64,000 bases of DNA from an uncultured Eubacteriales bacterium (GTDB lineage Bacteria > Bacillota > Clostridia > Oscillospirales > Oscillospiraceae), in assembly GCA_905198835.1 (NCBI GenBank), contig CAJKDY010000002.1:124001-188000 (forward strand), read 5' to 3'. Below the pieces are notes generated by a model. The model was not told where the DNA came from. It saw only the letters and a list, made by a program, of their open reading frames with translations, and searched no databases. This document shows positions 1-7,563 of this stretch, piece by piece. Within the stretch, counting starts at the first letter, position 1; every line of letters starts with the position of its first letter. A program made the position numbers and the translations under genes.

Positions 1-331
1 ACATCCAGGCATAGGTCCGAAGAAGGAAGTTCATCCACATGGGCAGCATAATGAGGGCCATGGCCAGACGCTGGAACCGGGGGCCCTCCTTAGCCATGAA
101 ATAGGCCACCGGGTAGCCGATGAGCAGGCAGATCAGCGTGGCGATCAGGGCCAGCTCAAAGGAGCGGAGAAACACGTCCAGATAAGCGCCCATGCTGGCG
201 AAATTATCCAAGGCAAAGCCGCCGTCCGCGGCAGTAAAGGCGTAAATGACCATCAAGACGATGGGGGCCACCACGAAAAGCGCCATCCAGATCACATAGG
301 GGACAGCGAAGCGGCGCGACTTATTCCTCAT
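1..331 (-). CDS. potB: Polyamine ABC transporter permease PotB (3' part missing at window edge)
   Basis: The reverse strand from 331 encodes the N-terminal ~110 residues of a binding-protein-dependent permease: a short basic start (MRNKSRRFAVPYVIW), a first hydrophobic helix, then LIGYPVAYFMAKEG and LPMWMNFLLRTYAWM. The last of these is typical of PotB, the inner permease of the spermidine/putrescine importer. Its ATG overlaps the end of potA by 11 bases, so the two are translationally coupled. The gene continues beyond base 1, where potC and potD would be expected. Substrate is inferred from family and from PotA. Confidence 0.85.
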   Translation of the reverse strand, partial: MRNKSRRFAVPYVIWMALFVVAPIVLMVIYAFTAADGGFALDNFASMGAYLDVFLRSFELALIATLICLLIGYPVAYFMAKEGPRFQRLAMALIMLPMWMNFLLRTYAWM

Positions 332-1463
332 CCCCGCTGTCCTCCTCGCCGGGCTCCATGGTGGCGTCGCCGATCTCGTCATATTCCTCGGAATAGGACG
401 AATAGTCGCCAAACATACCGGAATAGGCGCTCTTTTTCATCACGTGGATGCCGTCGGGGTCGATCTTGATGCCGATGCGGCTGTCCACAGGGCAGAAATC
501 AGTGGTCTGGATGAGCCACTTGAAGCCGTAAAAGTCCACGATGGTATCGTAGTGGACGCCCTTAAAGGTCACCTGGGTCACCGTGCCCTTGAGCTGGCCT
601 TCGGCCTCGGAGACGATGTCCACATCCTCAGGCCGAATGACCACGTCCACGGGCTCGTCCGGGGCAAAGCCGCCGTCCAGACACTGGAACTTGCGGTTGA
701 AGATCTCCACAACGCCGTCTTGGCGCATGACGCCGTCGATGATGTTGCTCTCGCCGATAAAGTCGGCCACAAAGGCGTTTTTCGGCTCGTTGTAGATGTC
801 CTCGGGGGAGCCGATCTGCTGGATGCGGCCGCCGTCCATGACCACCACCGTGTCGCTCATGGCCAGGGCCTCCTCCTGGTCATGGGTCACGTAGACAAAG
901 GTGATGCCCATCTCCCGTTGGATGCGCTTGAGCTCCACCTGCATATCCTTGCGCAGCTTCAGGTCCAAAGCGCCCAGGGGCTCGTCCAGCAGCAGCACCT
1001 TGGGCCGGTTCACCAGCGCCCGGGCAATGGCCACCCGCTGCTGCTGGCCGCCGGAGAGGGCGGAGATGGGCCGCTTTTCAAAGCCCTTGAGGTTGACGAT
1101 CTCCAGCATCTCCAGCACCCGCTGGTGGACCTCCTGGTCGGGGACCTTGGCGATACGCAGGCCAAAGGCAACATTTTCGTAGACGTTCAAATGGGGGAAT
1201 AAGGCGTACTTTTGAAACACCGTGTTCACCTGGCGTTTATGGGGCGGCAGGTCGTTGATCCGCTGCCCATCAAAAAACACGTCTCCTGAGGTGGGGGTCA
1301 AAAACCCGCCGATGATGCGAAGGGTGGTCGTCTTGCCGCACCCGCTGGGGCCCAGAAGCGTGAGAAATTCCTTGTCATTGATGTACAGGTTCAAGTGATC
1401 GAGAATGATCTCGTCGTCGAATTTTACGACGCAGTCCGATAGACGGATCAACTCCTTGGACAT
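321..1463 (-). CDS. potA: Spermidine/putrescine ABC transporter ATP-binding protein PotA
   Basis: A 380-residue ATPase that would power polyamine uptake with PotB/C/D at the membrane. Walker A GPSGCGKTT lies at residues 38-46, the signature LSGGQQQR at 137-144 and Walker B VLLLDEP at 157-163, followed by the H-loop THDQEEA. The C-terminal third (from about 240) looks like the TOBE regulatory domain (VVIRPEDVDI), and the last 25 residues are acidic. The ATG follows a GGGGGAGGATAC ribosome site. The gene is preceded by a consensus promoter and a terminator-like hairpin inside the leader, so attenuation is possible. PotA is distinguished from other CUT-type ATPases mainly by overall similarity and the PotB neighbour. 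Confidence 0.9.
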   Translation of the reverse strand: MSKELIRLSDCVVKFDDEIILDHLNLYINDKEFLTLLGPSGCGKTTTLRIIGGFLTPTSGDVFFDGQRINDLPPHKRQVNTVFQKYALFPHLNVYENVAFGLRIAKVPDQEVHQRVLEMLEIVNLKGFEKRPISALSGGQQQRVAIARALVNRPKVLLLDEPLGALDLKLRKDMQVELKRIQREMGITFVYVTHDQEEALAMSDTVVVMDGGRIQQIGSPEDIYNEPKNAFVADFIGESNIIDGVMRQDGVVEIFNRKFQCLDGGFAPDEPVDVVIRPEDVDIVSEAEGQLKGTVTQVTFKGVHYDTIVDFYGFKWLIQTTDFCPVDSRIGIKIDPDGIHVMKKSAYSGMFGDYSSYSEEYDEIGDATMEPGEEDSGDEE

Positions 1464-1496
1464 GTATCCTCCCCCATTTCAAAATGATAGTCGTAG

Positions 1497-1532
1497 AAAA
1501 AAGGCGTACCCACCGTGCGGATGGGTACGCCT
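1497..1532 (-). terminator. Intrinsic terminator/attenuator in the potA leader
   Basis: On the minus strand an 11-bp perfect stem (arms 1502-1512 and 1522-1532, 9-nt loop) is followed directly by six T residues (1502-1497). It lies between the promoter at 1545-1573 and the potA start at 1463, starting only about 6 nt after the expected transcription start. It could terminate the upstream lipoprotein transcript, attenuate potA, or both. Confidence 0.75.
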
Positions 1533-1544
1533 CGTCTGGCACAT

Positions 1545-1573
1545 ATCATAAATGGTATTGCGGCAAATGTCAA
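1545..1573 (-). promoter_or_regulatory. Sigma-A promoter for potA
   Basis: Minus strand TTGACA (1573-1568), 17-nt spacer, TATGAT (1550-1545). Transcription would start near 1538, just before the leader hairpin. Confidence 0.8.
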
Positions 1574-1628
1574 CACAAAACCAAAGATTTTTTGCCCGCA
1601 GGGAAAAATTTCCCGGTCTGGGAGCCGT

Positions 1629-2315
1629 TTAGCTGTTCATAGCGGCCTGGGAGATGGCCGCGCCGAAGGCATTGGCGTCGGTGGGCACCCAGATCCACTG
1701 AGGCTTGCTGTTGGTCTCCACGATCTCCAGGGAGAAATCCACATCGAAGGGATCGGAGGTTTCGCTGCTGGCCTCGGCGCCCTTCATCACATCAGCCATG
1801 GCGTGGATAATGGCGCTGGCCATGGCGTCCATATCGGTGGCCACGCTGGGGTCGCTGAGAGCTTCTTCCGTAGCGCTCTCCATAGCGTCGTTGATATCCA
1901 ACTTGGTGACGGTGCAGGTGACGACGGCCTTCTTGTCCTTCTCGCTGATCTCTTTCACCTGGGCAGTGAGCTCCAGCTTGCCCATCATAGCCATCATGGA
2001 GTCCACCAGAAGCTGGCTGTCCTCGGCGGAGACATTGACGCCCATCTGCTCGAACTCGCCGATGAGCTCTTCGGCAATGACCTCGTAGAGTTCCTCGCCG
2101 TCGTCGCCTACAAAATCGGCCCGAACGGCCTCTTCGCTCTCGTAGCCTAGAGCCTTCTGGGCGCCGGAGGCGTCGTTTTTCATCAGCAGGTCGAATAGGG
2201 CTACGGCCACCTCGTCAGGACCGGCCAGAGGCGCTGCGTTACCACCGCAGCCGGTGAGGCACAGGCCCAAAGCCAGGGCCAAGACCAAAGTCAGTGCAAG
2301 GATCTTCCGCTTCAT
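1629..2315 (-). CDS. Putative secreted lipoprotein, DUF5105-like
   Basis: A 228-residue predicted lipoprotein. It starts MKRKILALTLVLALALG and has a lipobox LTGC, so it should be anchored to the outer face of the membrane by the cysteine at about residue 21. The remaining part is acidic and soluble, with segments resembling the DUF5105/DUF4878 type found in clostridial lipoproteins (VALFDLLMKNDASGAQKAL; a middle stretch with VKEISEKDKKAVVTCTV). The chosen ATG follows a GGGAGG site; an in-frame extension upstream to 2447 runs through promoter sequence and is rejected. Function is unknown. It has its own promoter with a palindrome in the leader. Confidence 0.75.
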   Translation of the reverse strand: MKRKILALTLVLALALGLCLTGCGGNAAPLAGPDEVAVALFDLLMKNDASGAQKALGYESEEAVRADFVGDDGEELYEVIAEELIGEFEQMGVNVSAEDSQLLVDSMMAMMGKLELTAQVKEISEKDKKAVVTCTVTKLDINDAMESATEEALSDPSVATDMDAMASAIIHAMADVMKGAEASSETSDPFDVDFSLEIVETNSKPQWIWVPTDANAFGAAISQAAMNS

Positions 2316-2355
2316 TTCATCATTTCCTCCCAATATAATGTAGTTGATCGGTCTC

Positions 2356-2381
2356 GTTCTTGTCTCCACGGAGACAAGAAC
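2356..2381. repeat. 26-bp perfect palindrome in the lipoprotein leader
   Basis: Arms 2356-2366 and 2371-2381 are perfect reverse complements with CACG between them. In RNA this gives an 11-bp stem with a 4-nt loop beginning about 16 nt after the expected transcription start. There is no T-run, so it is not a terminator; it may be an operator or a 5' stabilising hairpin. Confidence 0.7.
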
Positions 2382-2403
2382 AGCGGACCTTCGCTTCCAG
2401 TGC

Positions 2404-2432
2404 ATTTTACCACACTTGACGAAAAAAGCCAA
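2404..2432 (-). promoter_or_regulatory. Probable sigma-A promoter for the lipoprotein gene
   Basis: Minus strand TTGGCT (2432-2427), 17-nt spacer, TAAAAT (2409-2404), upstream of the palindrome and the MKRKI start. Confidence 0.6.
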
Positions 2433-2458
2433 TGACAGAACTGACAAAAACGATTTGC

Positions 2459-3436
2459 TCAGGCCCGAGCAAATTCAGGGAAGTAAGCGGTGATAAATTC
2501 GATCTGGGACGGTTCCACGGTAAAGACCCGGCCATTCAGATCCTCCAGCGGTCCGGCGGGGGTGGTGAAGGAAAAGGCCAGCTTGTAGGACCAAAGGGCC
2601 TGCATAGAGCGGTCATAGCGGCGGTTGAGCCGCCCATCGCCATACTTGCCGTCCCCCAGCAAAGGATGGCCCGCGTGGGCCATCTGGGCCCGGATCTGGT
2701 GGGTCCGGCCGGTGATCAGCTCGCATTCCACCAGCGAGAGCTCGCCGCTTGTCGCCAGGGTCTTGTATTTGGTGACGGCGCTGCGACCTCCAGGGATGGG
2801 GCGGTCGTAGACGGCGACCTGCTTTTTCCCCTCGTCCTTCAAAAGGAAGTCCTCTAGTGTGCCCGTCTTGGGAGAAAGGACGCCTGAGACCACGCAAAGG
2901 TAATACTTTTCGATTTCCCGGTCCCGGATCTTCTGGTTCATCACCCGCAGGGTCTCGGCGTTTTTGGCGGCGATAACAATGCCGCCGGTGTTGCGGTCGA
3001 TGCGGTTGCAAAGGGCTGGGGCAAAGGCGTTCTCCCACCGGGGCGACCACTCTTTTTTTTGGTAGAGGTAGGCCTGGATGTGGGTGATCAGGGTGGAGAC
3101 GTACTCACCCTGATCCGGGTGGCAGAGAAGGCCGGGACGCTTGTTGCACAAAATCAGGTTTTCGTCCTCGTAGATGATGTCCAGCTGGGGCGCGAAGACG
3201 GAGAGGAAGGCGTTGTCTTCGGTGGGCGCGTCAAAGAACTCATCATTGATGTAGAGCTGCAGAAGATCGCCCTCCTGAAGGCGATAGTCCCGCTTGGCGC
3301 CCTTGCCGCCTACCTTGACCCGCTTGAGGCGGATGTATTTCTGGGCCAGCGGCCCCGGCAGCAGTGGCAGGCTCTTCCCCAGCCAGCGGTCCAGCCGCTG
3401 TCCGGCATCGTTTTTGCCTATGGTGAATTCCCGCAT
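2459..3436 (-). CDS. RluA/RluD-family pseudouridine synthase
   Basis: A 325-residue cytosolic enzyme that would convert specific uridines of 23S rRNA (or tRNA) to pseudouridine. Residues ~1-75 form an S4 RNA-binding domain (AGQRLDRWLGKSLP, YIRLKRVKVGG). The catalytic domain carries the RluA-type motif as NRIDRNTGGIVI, with the catalytic Asp retained where the usual form is HRLDxxTSG. RTHQIRAQMAHAGHPLLGD is the conserved motif III. The ATG follows GGAGG. Length suits RluC/RluD; which uridine it targets cannot be read from sequence. Confidence 0.88.
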   Translation of the reverse strand: MREFTIGKNDAGQRLDRWLGKSLPLLPGPLAQKYIRLKRVKVGGKGAKRDYRLQEGDLLQLYINDEFFDAPTEDNAFLSVFAPQLDIIYEDENLILCNKRPGLLCHPDQGEYVSTLITHIQAYLYQKKEWSPRWENAFAPALCNRIDRNTGGIVIAAKNAETLRVMNQKIRDREIEKYYLCVVSGVLSPKTGTLEDFLLKDEGKKQVAVYDRPIPGGRSAVTKYKTLATSGELSLVECELITGRTHQIRAQMAHAGHPLLGDGKYGDGRLNRRYDRSMQALWSYKLAFSFTTPAGPLEDLNGRVFTVEPSQIEFITAYFPEFARA

Positions 3437-3476
3437 TGGTCCACCTCCTGCATATCTATTTTGGAAGAAAAGGGGA

Positions 3477-3589
3477 CCCGCCGCAGGCGGGACTGATCGG
3501 TGTGCGGATGGCGGGAAGTCGGCTCCACCGACATCAAGCGGCTCTAGGCGGCAAAGCCGCCAAGACCCGCTAGATCGAACCTTCGGTTC
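3477..3589. repeat. Cluster of four short hairpins next to tRNA-Leu
   Basis: Four perfect stem-loops follow one another: CCCGCC/GGCGGG (3477-3491), GTCGG/CCGAC (3518-3532), GGCGGC/GCCGCC (3547-3561) and GAACC/GGTTC (3577-3589). Between the first two lies a 15-bp copy of the tRNA-Leu 3' end (3502-3516). No reading frame of note. It resembles a dispersed intergenic repeat or the remains of an element inserted at the tRNA. Confidence 0.5.
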
Positions 3590-3610
3590 TCGTCCCGCTT
3601 ATCTGTATGC

Positions 3611-3645
3611 AAAAATATAGGGCCCCGACGGGGCCCTATATTTTT
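3611..3645. terminator. Bidirectional terminator of tRNA-Leu
   Basis: A perfect 16-bp inverted repeat (3611-3626 with 3630-3645, 3-nt loop) has A5 on one side and T5 on the other. On the minus strand it begins at the last base of the encoded CCA of the tRNA. Confidence 0.9.
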
Positions 3646-3731
3646 GGTGCGGATGGCGGGACTCGAACCCGCACGTCCATCCGGACACTAGCACCTCAAG
3701 CTAGCCAGTCTACCAGTTCCAGCACATCCGC
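3645..3731 (-). tRNA. tRNA-Leu (anticodon GAG)
   Basis: The reverse strand folds as a class II tRNA: acceptor GCGGATG paired with CATCCGC, anticodon stem CTAGC/GCTAG around the loop TTGAGGT (anticodon GAG, reading CUC/CUU), a short variable arm, and T-arm with GGGTTCGAGTCCC. The 3' CCA is encoded. It has its own consensus promoter and terminator, so it is a single-gene transcription unit. Confidence 0.96.
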
Positions 3732-3756
3732 ATATGCCTTCAAAAGGCACCTTGTT

Positions 3757-3785
3757 ATTATAGCCGCTCCGTTTTTGTTTGTCAA
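3757..3785 (-). promoter_or_regulatory. Consensus promoter for tRNA-Leu
   Basis: Minus strand TTGACA (3785-3780), 17-nt spacer, TATAAT (3762-3757): a perfect sigma-A promoter. Its -35 box overlaps the stop codon of the HD-GYP gene. Confidence 0.9.
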
Positions 3786-6706
3786 CTATCTTTTTGCGTA
3801 TCGGGAGCGGCCTGGGCTTCGATGATGGCCAGCATATGGGGGACGATCTGGGGATCAAATTGACTTCCAGCGCCCTTCTTCAGCTCCTCTTCGATGACCT
3901 CGCGGGGCAGGCCCTTGCGGTAGCAGCGGTCGCTGGACATGGCGTCATAGGCGTCGGCCACGGCGATGATCCGGGCCGTGAGGGGAATGTCCTCGCCGGA
4001 TATCCCTTCGCAGTAGCCCTTGCCGTCGTAACGCTCATGGTGGTAGCGGGCTCCTTCGGCAATACCATCCAGAGCGGTGAAGTTCTTCAGAATATCGCCG
4101 CCGATAACGGGGTGGGTCTGGATCAGGTGGAATTCCTCGTCGGTCAGGTGTCCGGGCTTGTTGAGGACCTGGTCGGGAATACCGATCTTACCTACATCGT
4201 GCAATAGGGCGATGTAGTAGATATTCTCCTGCTCCTCCTCGCTCATGCCCATGCGCCGGGCCAGCTCCCGGGAGTAGAGGGCTACCCGGGTGGAGTGGTC
4301 CTTGGTATACTTGTCCTTGGCGTCGATGGCGCCGGCAAAGGTGAGGAGCGACTGTTCGGTGATGTGGCGGTACTCCTGCTGGCGGCGGCGGATGCGCCGA
4401 AGCTTGAAGGCGTAGACCGCCCGGGCCACGCACACGGTGGCGGCCACCAGGGCCAGCACCAGCCCCACCCAAAAGATGGGGCGCTCGCTCAGCTGCTTTT
4501 CCTTCACCAGGGTAAAGGAGCACTCGCCGCTCTGAGCGCCGTCGGGAGTGGTGATACGCAGACGGAAGACATATTCCCCGCCGGGGAGGTTGGTGTAGCT
4601 CACCGCATTTTCCCCGTCGGCCACCATGCTCTGGTCCCGGTCGAAGCCCTCCAGCTCGTAGGAGGTGTGGAACTTGGCGGGGGCGCTGTTGTAGGAAAGC
4701 ACGGCGTATTGAATGCTGACGCGCTGAGCACCGCTGGGGATGACCAGCCGGTGGGGGTGCTCGTAGGTCACGCCGTCCACGGTGACGCTGTTGATGACCG
4801 TTTTGGGCAGAAGGGACTGAGGCTCTTGGAAGTCGAAGACGCTGACGCCGCCGCGGGTGGCCAGGTACAGCTGACCGTCCTGGAGACAGTGGCGGGTATT
4901 GGCGTTGAGGGAGCCGGTAAGGCCCTGGTCGAAGCTGTATACCACCGGCGCGCCGTCGCCTCCGGCCAGCAGGTCCGTCCGGTCCACCGCCAAAAGCCCG
5001 CAGTTTTGTAGCAGCCAGAGCTTGCCGTCTTGGAGGTAGAGGTCAAAGATGCTGCCCGCCTCCTTTTTCAGGGCGGTGAGCTTTTCAAAGTGTCCGCTTG
5101 TCATGTAGTAAAGACTGCTGCCCGCGCTGACAAAGCAGCTGTTCCCCTCGTCGCGCAGCATCCGCAGCACCACGCCCTCTGTCAATCCCTGGTCAAAGCT
5201 GAGGGTGGTAACGTGGCCATTTTGAAGCTCGTAAATACCGCCGCCGTCGCTGCCCGCCAGCAACGCGCCGCTGGGCAGCTCCAGGAAGGAGAGAATGGTG
5301 GGGTAGTCCAGTTCGGTGTAGCTCTGGCTCACCTGGCCATCTTTGATGATGCTGACGCCGCCTTGAGTGCCCACAGCCATGCTGCCGTCGCCAAGGGCGG
5401 CAAGGACCCGGGCGTGGTCGTTGCAAAGGCCGTTGGCTGTGGAAAATACGTCGATCTGGCCGCTGGCAGGGTCATAGCGCACTACAGGGAGGTCGGAGTA
5501 GGAGGCCACCCAAATATTGCCTTGACCGTCGGCGATCACATCCCGGACCCGCACGCCGTCAAGTAGCGCCATCAGGGCCCGGTCGCCATCGGTAAGGGGA
5601 GCGCCCACCACCGTAAGCCCGCCGTTGGAGCCGGCGTAGCCCCTGCCGTTCCAGAGGGCCACGGCGTTCAGGTTGAGCTGGCCCAGCTCAACCGGCTCAT
5701 AGGGGGTAAAGTAGCCTTGGGTGAACTTCACCACGCCCTGCTCGGTGGAGGCCAGCCAGATATTTCCCTGGTAGTCGATGTGAGAGCTGTTGAGGTCACT
5801 GGCCCCCTGGTCCTCGGAAAGCTCCTGGACAACGCCCTCGGTGGGGCTGACCAGGGCGTAGCCGTGGAGCCCGGACACCGACACCCGCCCGTCGGGCAGG
5901 GCCCGTAGACTGTTGAGGACCGAGGTCTTCTCCAGAGTGTAGACAGTGCGCTCAAAGTCGGCGGAGGTCAGGCCGTCGCCAGCGAAGACCAGCCGGACCA
6001 GGTGGTTCTCCGAGCCGCCCAGCCAGATGGCCCCTTCGCCGTCGCTGGTGACGCTGTAGACGCTCTCGCCGTTTTCAAAAAATTGGGCAGAGTCCAGCGT
6101 GGCCACCACCGTGCCGTCTCGCAGGACCACGCAGCCATTGTCGGTACTCGCCCAGACCCGGCCCAGGGGATCCACCCCCAGGGAGTAGACCGTATGGCCG
6201 GATACTGCCGGGTCGGCGCAGATCTCCATCGTCCCGTTCTTGATCTGGCCCACGCCGGAGTTGGAGCAGGCGTAGACCGTCCCCTGGGCGTCTTCGGCAA
6301 AGCCGCGCACGCACAAAAAGCTGTCCGAGGGCTGACCTTGCGGGCGGGTGATCTGGCCGTTTTCCAGAAAGAAAACGCCCGCATCATTGGTGCCGATCCA
6401 CAGCCGCTTGGCGCTGTCTTCAAAAAGCATGCGCACAGAGGAGGAGGGGAGCAGCCCCTCCGTACTGAAATTGCGAAACTCGCTGCCGTCGTATCGGATC
6501 AGCCCGCCGTAGCTGCCCACCCAGATGTAACCGTCAGCGGTCTGGAGCACGTCGTTGGCCTCCCCGGTAGGTAAGCCGCTGCGCTCGTTATATGTGGTCT
6601 GTACCATGGGTGACTCCTGGGCATAGCATCGTTGGCCCGACAGGACCAGCGCCATACACAGTGCCCATAAGATCAAACGGCATGATCTGAGGCGTGTTTT
6701 CATCAT
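3782..6706 (-). CDS. Beta-propeller sensor with HD-GYP output domain (putative c-di-GMP phosphodiesterase)
   Basis: A 974-residue membrane protein. A signal peptide (hydrophobic residues ~10-27) precedes a series of two-component-regulator propeller repeats (IWVGSYGGL, RLWIGTNDAG, IWLGGSENH, IWLASTEQGV), a Y_Y_Y-like domain (LEGFDRDQ..., LPGGEYVFRLR), one transmembrane helix (~735-757) and a cytosolic HD-GYP domain. In the latter HD is at 836-837 (LLHDVGKIGIPD) and HHERYDGKGY at 889-898; the usual GYP proline is Cys. The family hydrolyses cyclic-di-GMP or related nucleotides. The extracellular ligand is unknown. Propeller/Y_Y_Y sensors usually feed histidine kinases, so this output is uncommon. 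ATG at 6706 follows AGGAG; a second ATG is at 6703. Confidence 0.88.
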   Translation of the reverse strand: MMKTRLRSCRLILWALCMALVLSGQRCYAQESPMVQTTYNERSGLPTGEANDVLQTADGYIWVGSYGGLIRYDGSEFRNFSTEGLLPSSSVRMLFEDSAKRLWIGTNDAGVFFLENGQITRPQGQPSDSFLCVRGFAEDAQGTVYACSNSGVGQIKNGTMEICADPAVSGHTVYSLGVDPLGRVWASTDNGCVVLRDGTVVATLDSAQFFENGESVYSVTSDGEGAIWLGGSENHLVRLVFAGDGLTSADFERTVYTLEKTSVLNSLRALPDGRVSVSGLHGYALVSPTEGVVQELSEDQGASDLNSSHIDYQGNIWLASTEQGVVKFTQGYFTPYEPVELGQLNLNAVALWNGRGYAGSNGGLTVVGAPLTDGDRALMALLDGVRVRDVIADGQGNIWVASYSDLPVVRYDPASGQIDVFSTANGLCNDHARVLAALGDGSMAVGTQGGVSIIKDGQVSQSYTELDYPTILSFLELPSGALLAGSDGGGIYELQNGHVTTLSFDQGLTEGVVLRMLRDEGNSCFVSAGSSLYYMTSGHFEKLTALKKEAGSIFDLYLQDGKLWLLQNCGLLAVDRTDLLAGGDGAPVVYSFDQGLTGSLNANTRHCLQDGQLYLATRGGVSVFDFQEPQSLLPKTVINSVTVDGVTYEHPHRLVIPSGAQRVSIQYAVLSYNSAPAKFHTSYELEGFDRDQSMVADGENAVSYTNLPGGEYVFRLRITTPDGAQSGECSFTLVKEKQLSERPIFWVGLVLALVAATVCVARAVYAFKLRRIRRRQQEYRHITEQSLLTFAGAIDAKDKYTKDHSTRVALYSRELARRMGMSEEEQENIYYIALLHDVGKIGIPDQVLNKPGHLTDEEFHLIQTHPVIGGDILKNFTALDGIAEGARYHHERYDGKGYCEGISGEDIPLTARIIAVADAYDAMSSDRCYRKGLPREVIEEELKKGAGSQFDPQIVPHMLAIIEAQAAPDTQKDS

Positions 6707-6791
6707 ACTGTCTCAGCTCCTGTGAAAGGTTGATCCGGGAGCAATGCCCCAAAAAGCAGGAAAAATGTAGCGCAAGGAAAATGGCGAGGGT

Positions 6792-6820
6792 ATTATACTA
6801 TGTCAGGAGCAAAAAGGCAA
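6792..6820 (-). promoter_or_regulatory. Promoter of the HD-GYP sensor gene
   Basis: Minus strand TTGCCT (6820-6815), 17-nt spacer, TATAAT (6797-6792), about 85 nt upstream of the start codon. Confidence 0.75.
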
Positions 6821-6846
6821 CGATAGATTCGCCAAAAATACCAGCT

Positions 6847-7563
6847 CTATAAAGGCAAAAGTTGGCCGCTGCGGGCATAGGATCGGGGCGGATGGCCCAG
6901 GGCGTCCACAGCGAAGTAGTCCCACAGCGGCGTCATCTGAGCCGAGAGCCGCTTGGAGAAATCGTATAGGGCATTTAGCCGCTCGGGCAGGGGAGGGGCG
7001 GTGACGTCGCCTACGCGTTCGATAAGGATACACAGATTGGCCTCCACAGCCGTGGTACGTCGGGCCAGCTCCAGAATGTTGAGGCGGTCAAAGCTGTCGT
7101 AGCGGTGGACGGCAAGGACGGAGTAGACCCGGTCGGTCAGCACCAAAAGGACCTGGCCCTCGGCCAGGGGAACACGCAGCCGCCGCTCCAGGAAGTCCGT
7201 CACATCCTTAGGCGTTTCCAGGTAAAAGGTTTCCGCCTGCTGGGCATGCCGGGCCATTTGGGTCATGAGTTCTGGAATGAGGTTCAAAAAATGGGCGGTG
7301 CCAGGCCCAACGCCCGGGACCTGACACAGTTCCTCCTCCGGCGCGTCCAGCACGCCCGACAGCGAGCCAAAGCGGTCCAGCAAGAGATGGGCGATTTCGT
7401 TCACATCCCGCCGGGGAATGGCGTAGTAGAGTAAAAATTCCAGGGCCTCATGGTCTTGAAAGCCGCTGAGGCCGGTGGTTAGAAATCGCTGGCGCATCCG
7501 GCGGCGGTGCCCGGCGTGTACGCCGCCGGGCTGGGGCTTCTTGGGCTTGCTCTCCTTATCCAT
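6847..7563 (-). CDS. RadC-like (UPF0758) protein without the JAMM metal motif
   Basis: A 238-residue protein. Residues ~15-100 match the N-terminal RadC region: HRRRMRQRFL, DHEALEFLLYYAIPRRDV and a helix-hairpin-helix VPGVGPGTAHFL. The C-terminal half aligns in outline with the RadC JAB/MPN domain (TPKDVTDFLE..., QVLLVLTDR) but the conserved HNHPSG segment is absent, so the metal site is missing. True RadC proteins also have no proven repair role. The ATG overlaps the znuB stop by 8 bases, making it the last gene of the zinc importer operon. Either a divergent RadC paralogue or a non-catalytic DNA-binding derivative; its link to metal uptake is unexplained. Confidence 0.7.
   Translation of the reverse strand: MDKESKPKKPQPGGVHAGHRRRMRQRFLTTGLSGFQDHEALEFLLYYAIPRRDVNEIAHLLLDRFGSLSGVLDAPEEELCQVPGVGPGTAHFLNLIPELMTQMARHAQQAETFYLETPKDVTDFLERRLRVPLAEGQVLLVLTDRVYSVLAVHRYDSFDRLNILELARRTTAVEANLCILIERVGDVTAPPLPERLNALYDFSKRLSAQMTPLWDYFAVDALGHPPRSYARSGQLLPL

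Noticed and set aside
444..1202. Long plus-strand open frame opposite potA
   Set aside because: It lies wholly antisense to a well-supported ATPase gene, has no ribosome site, and reads as low-complexity His/Val/Asp sequence typical of the shadow of GC-rich genes.
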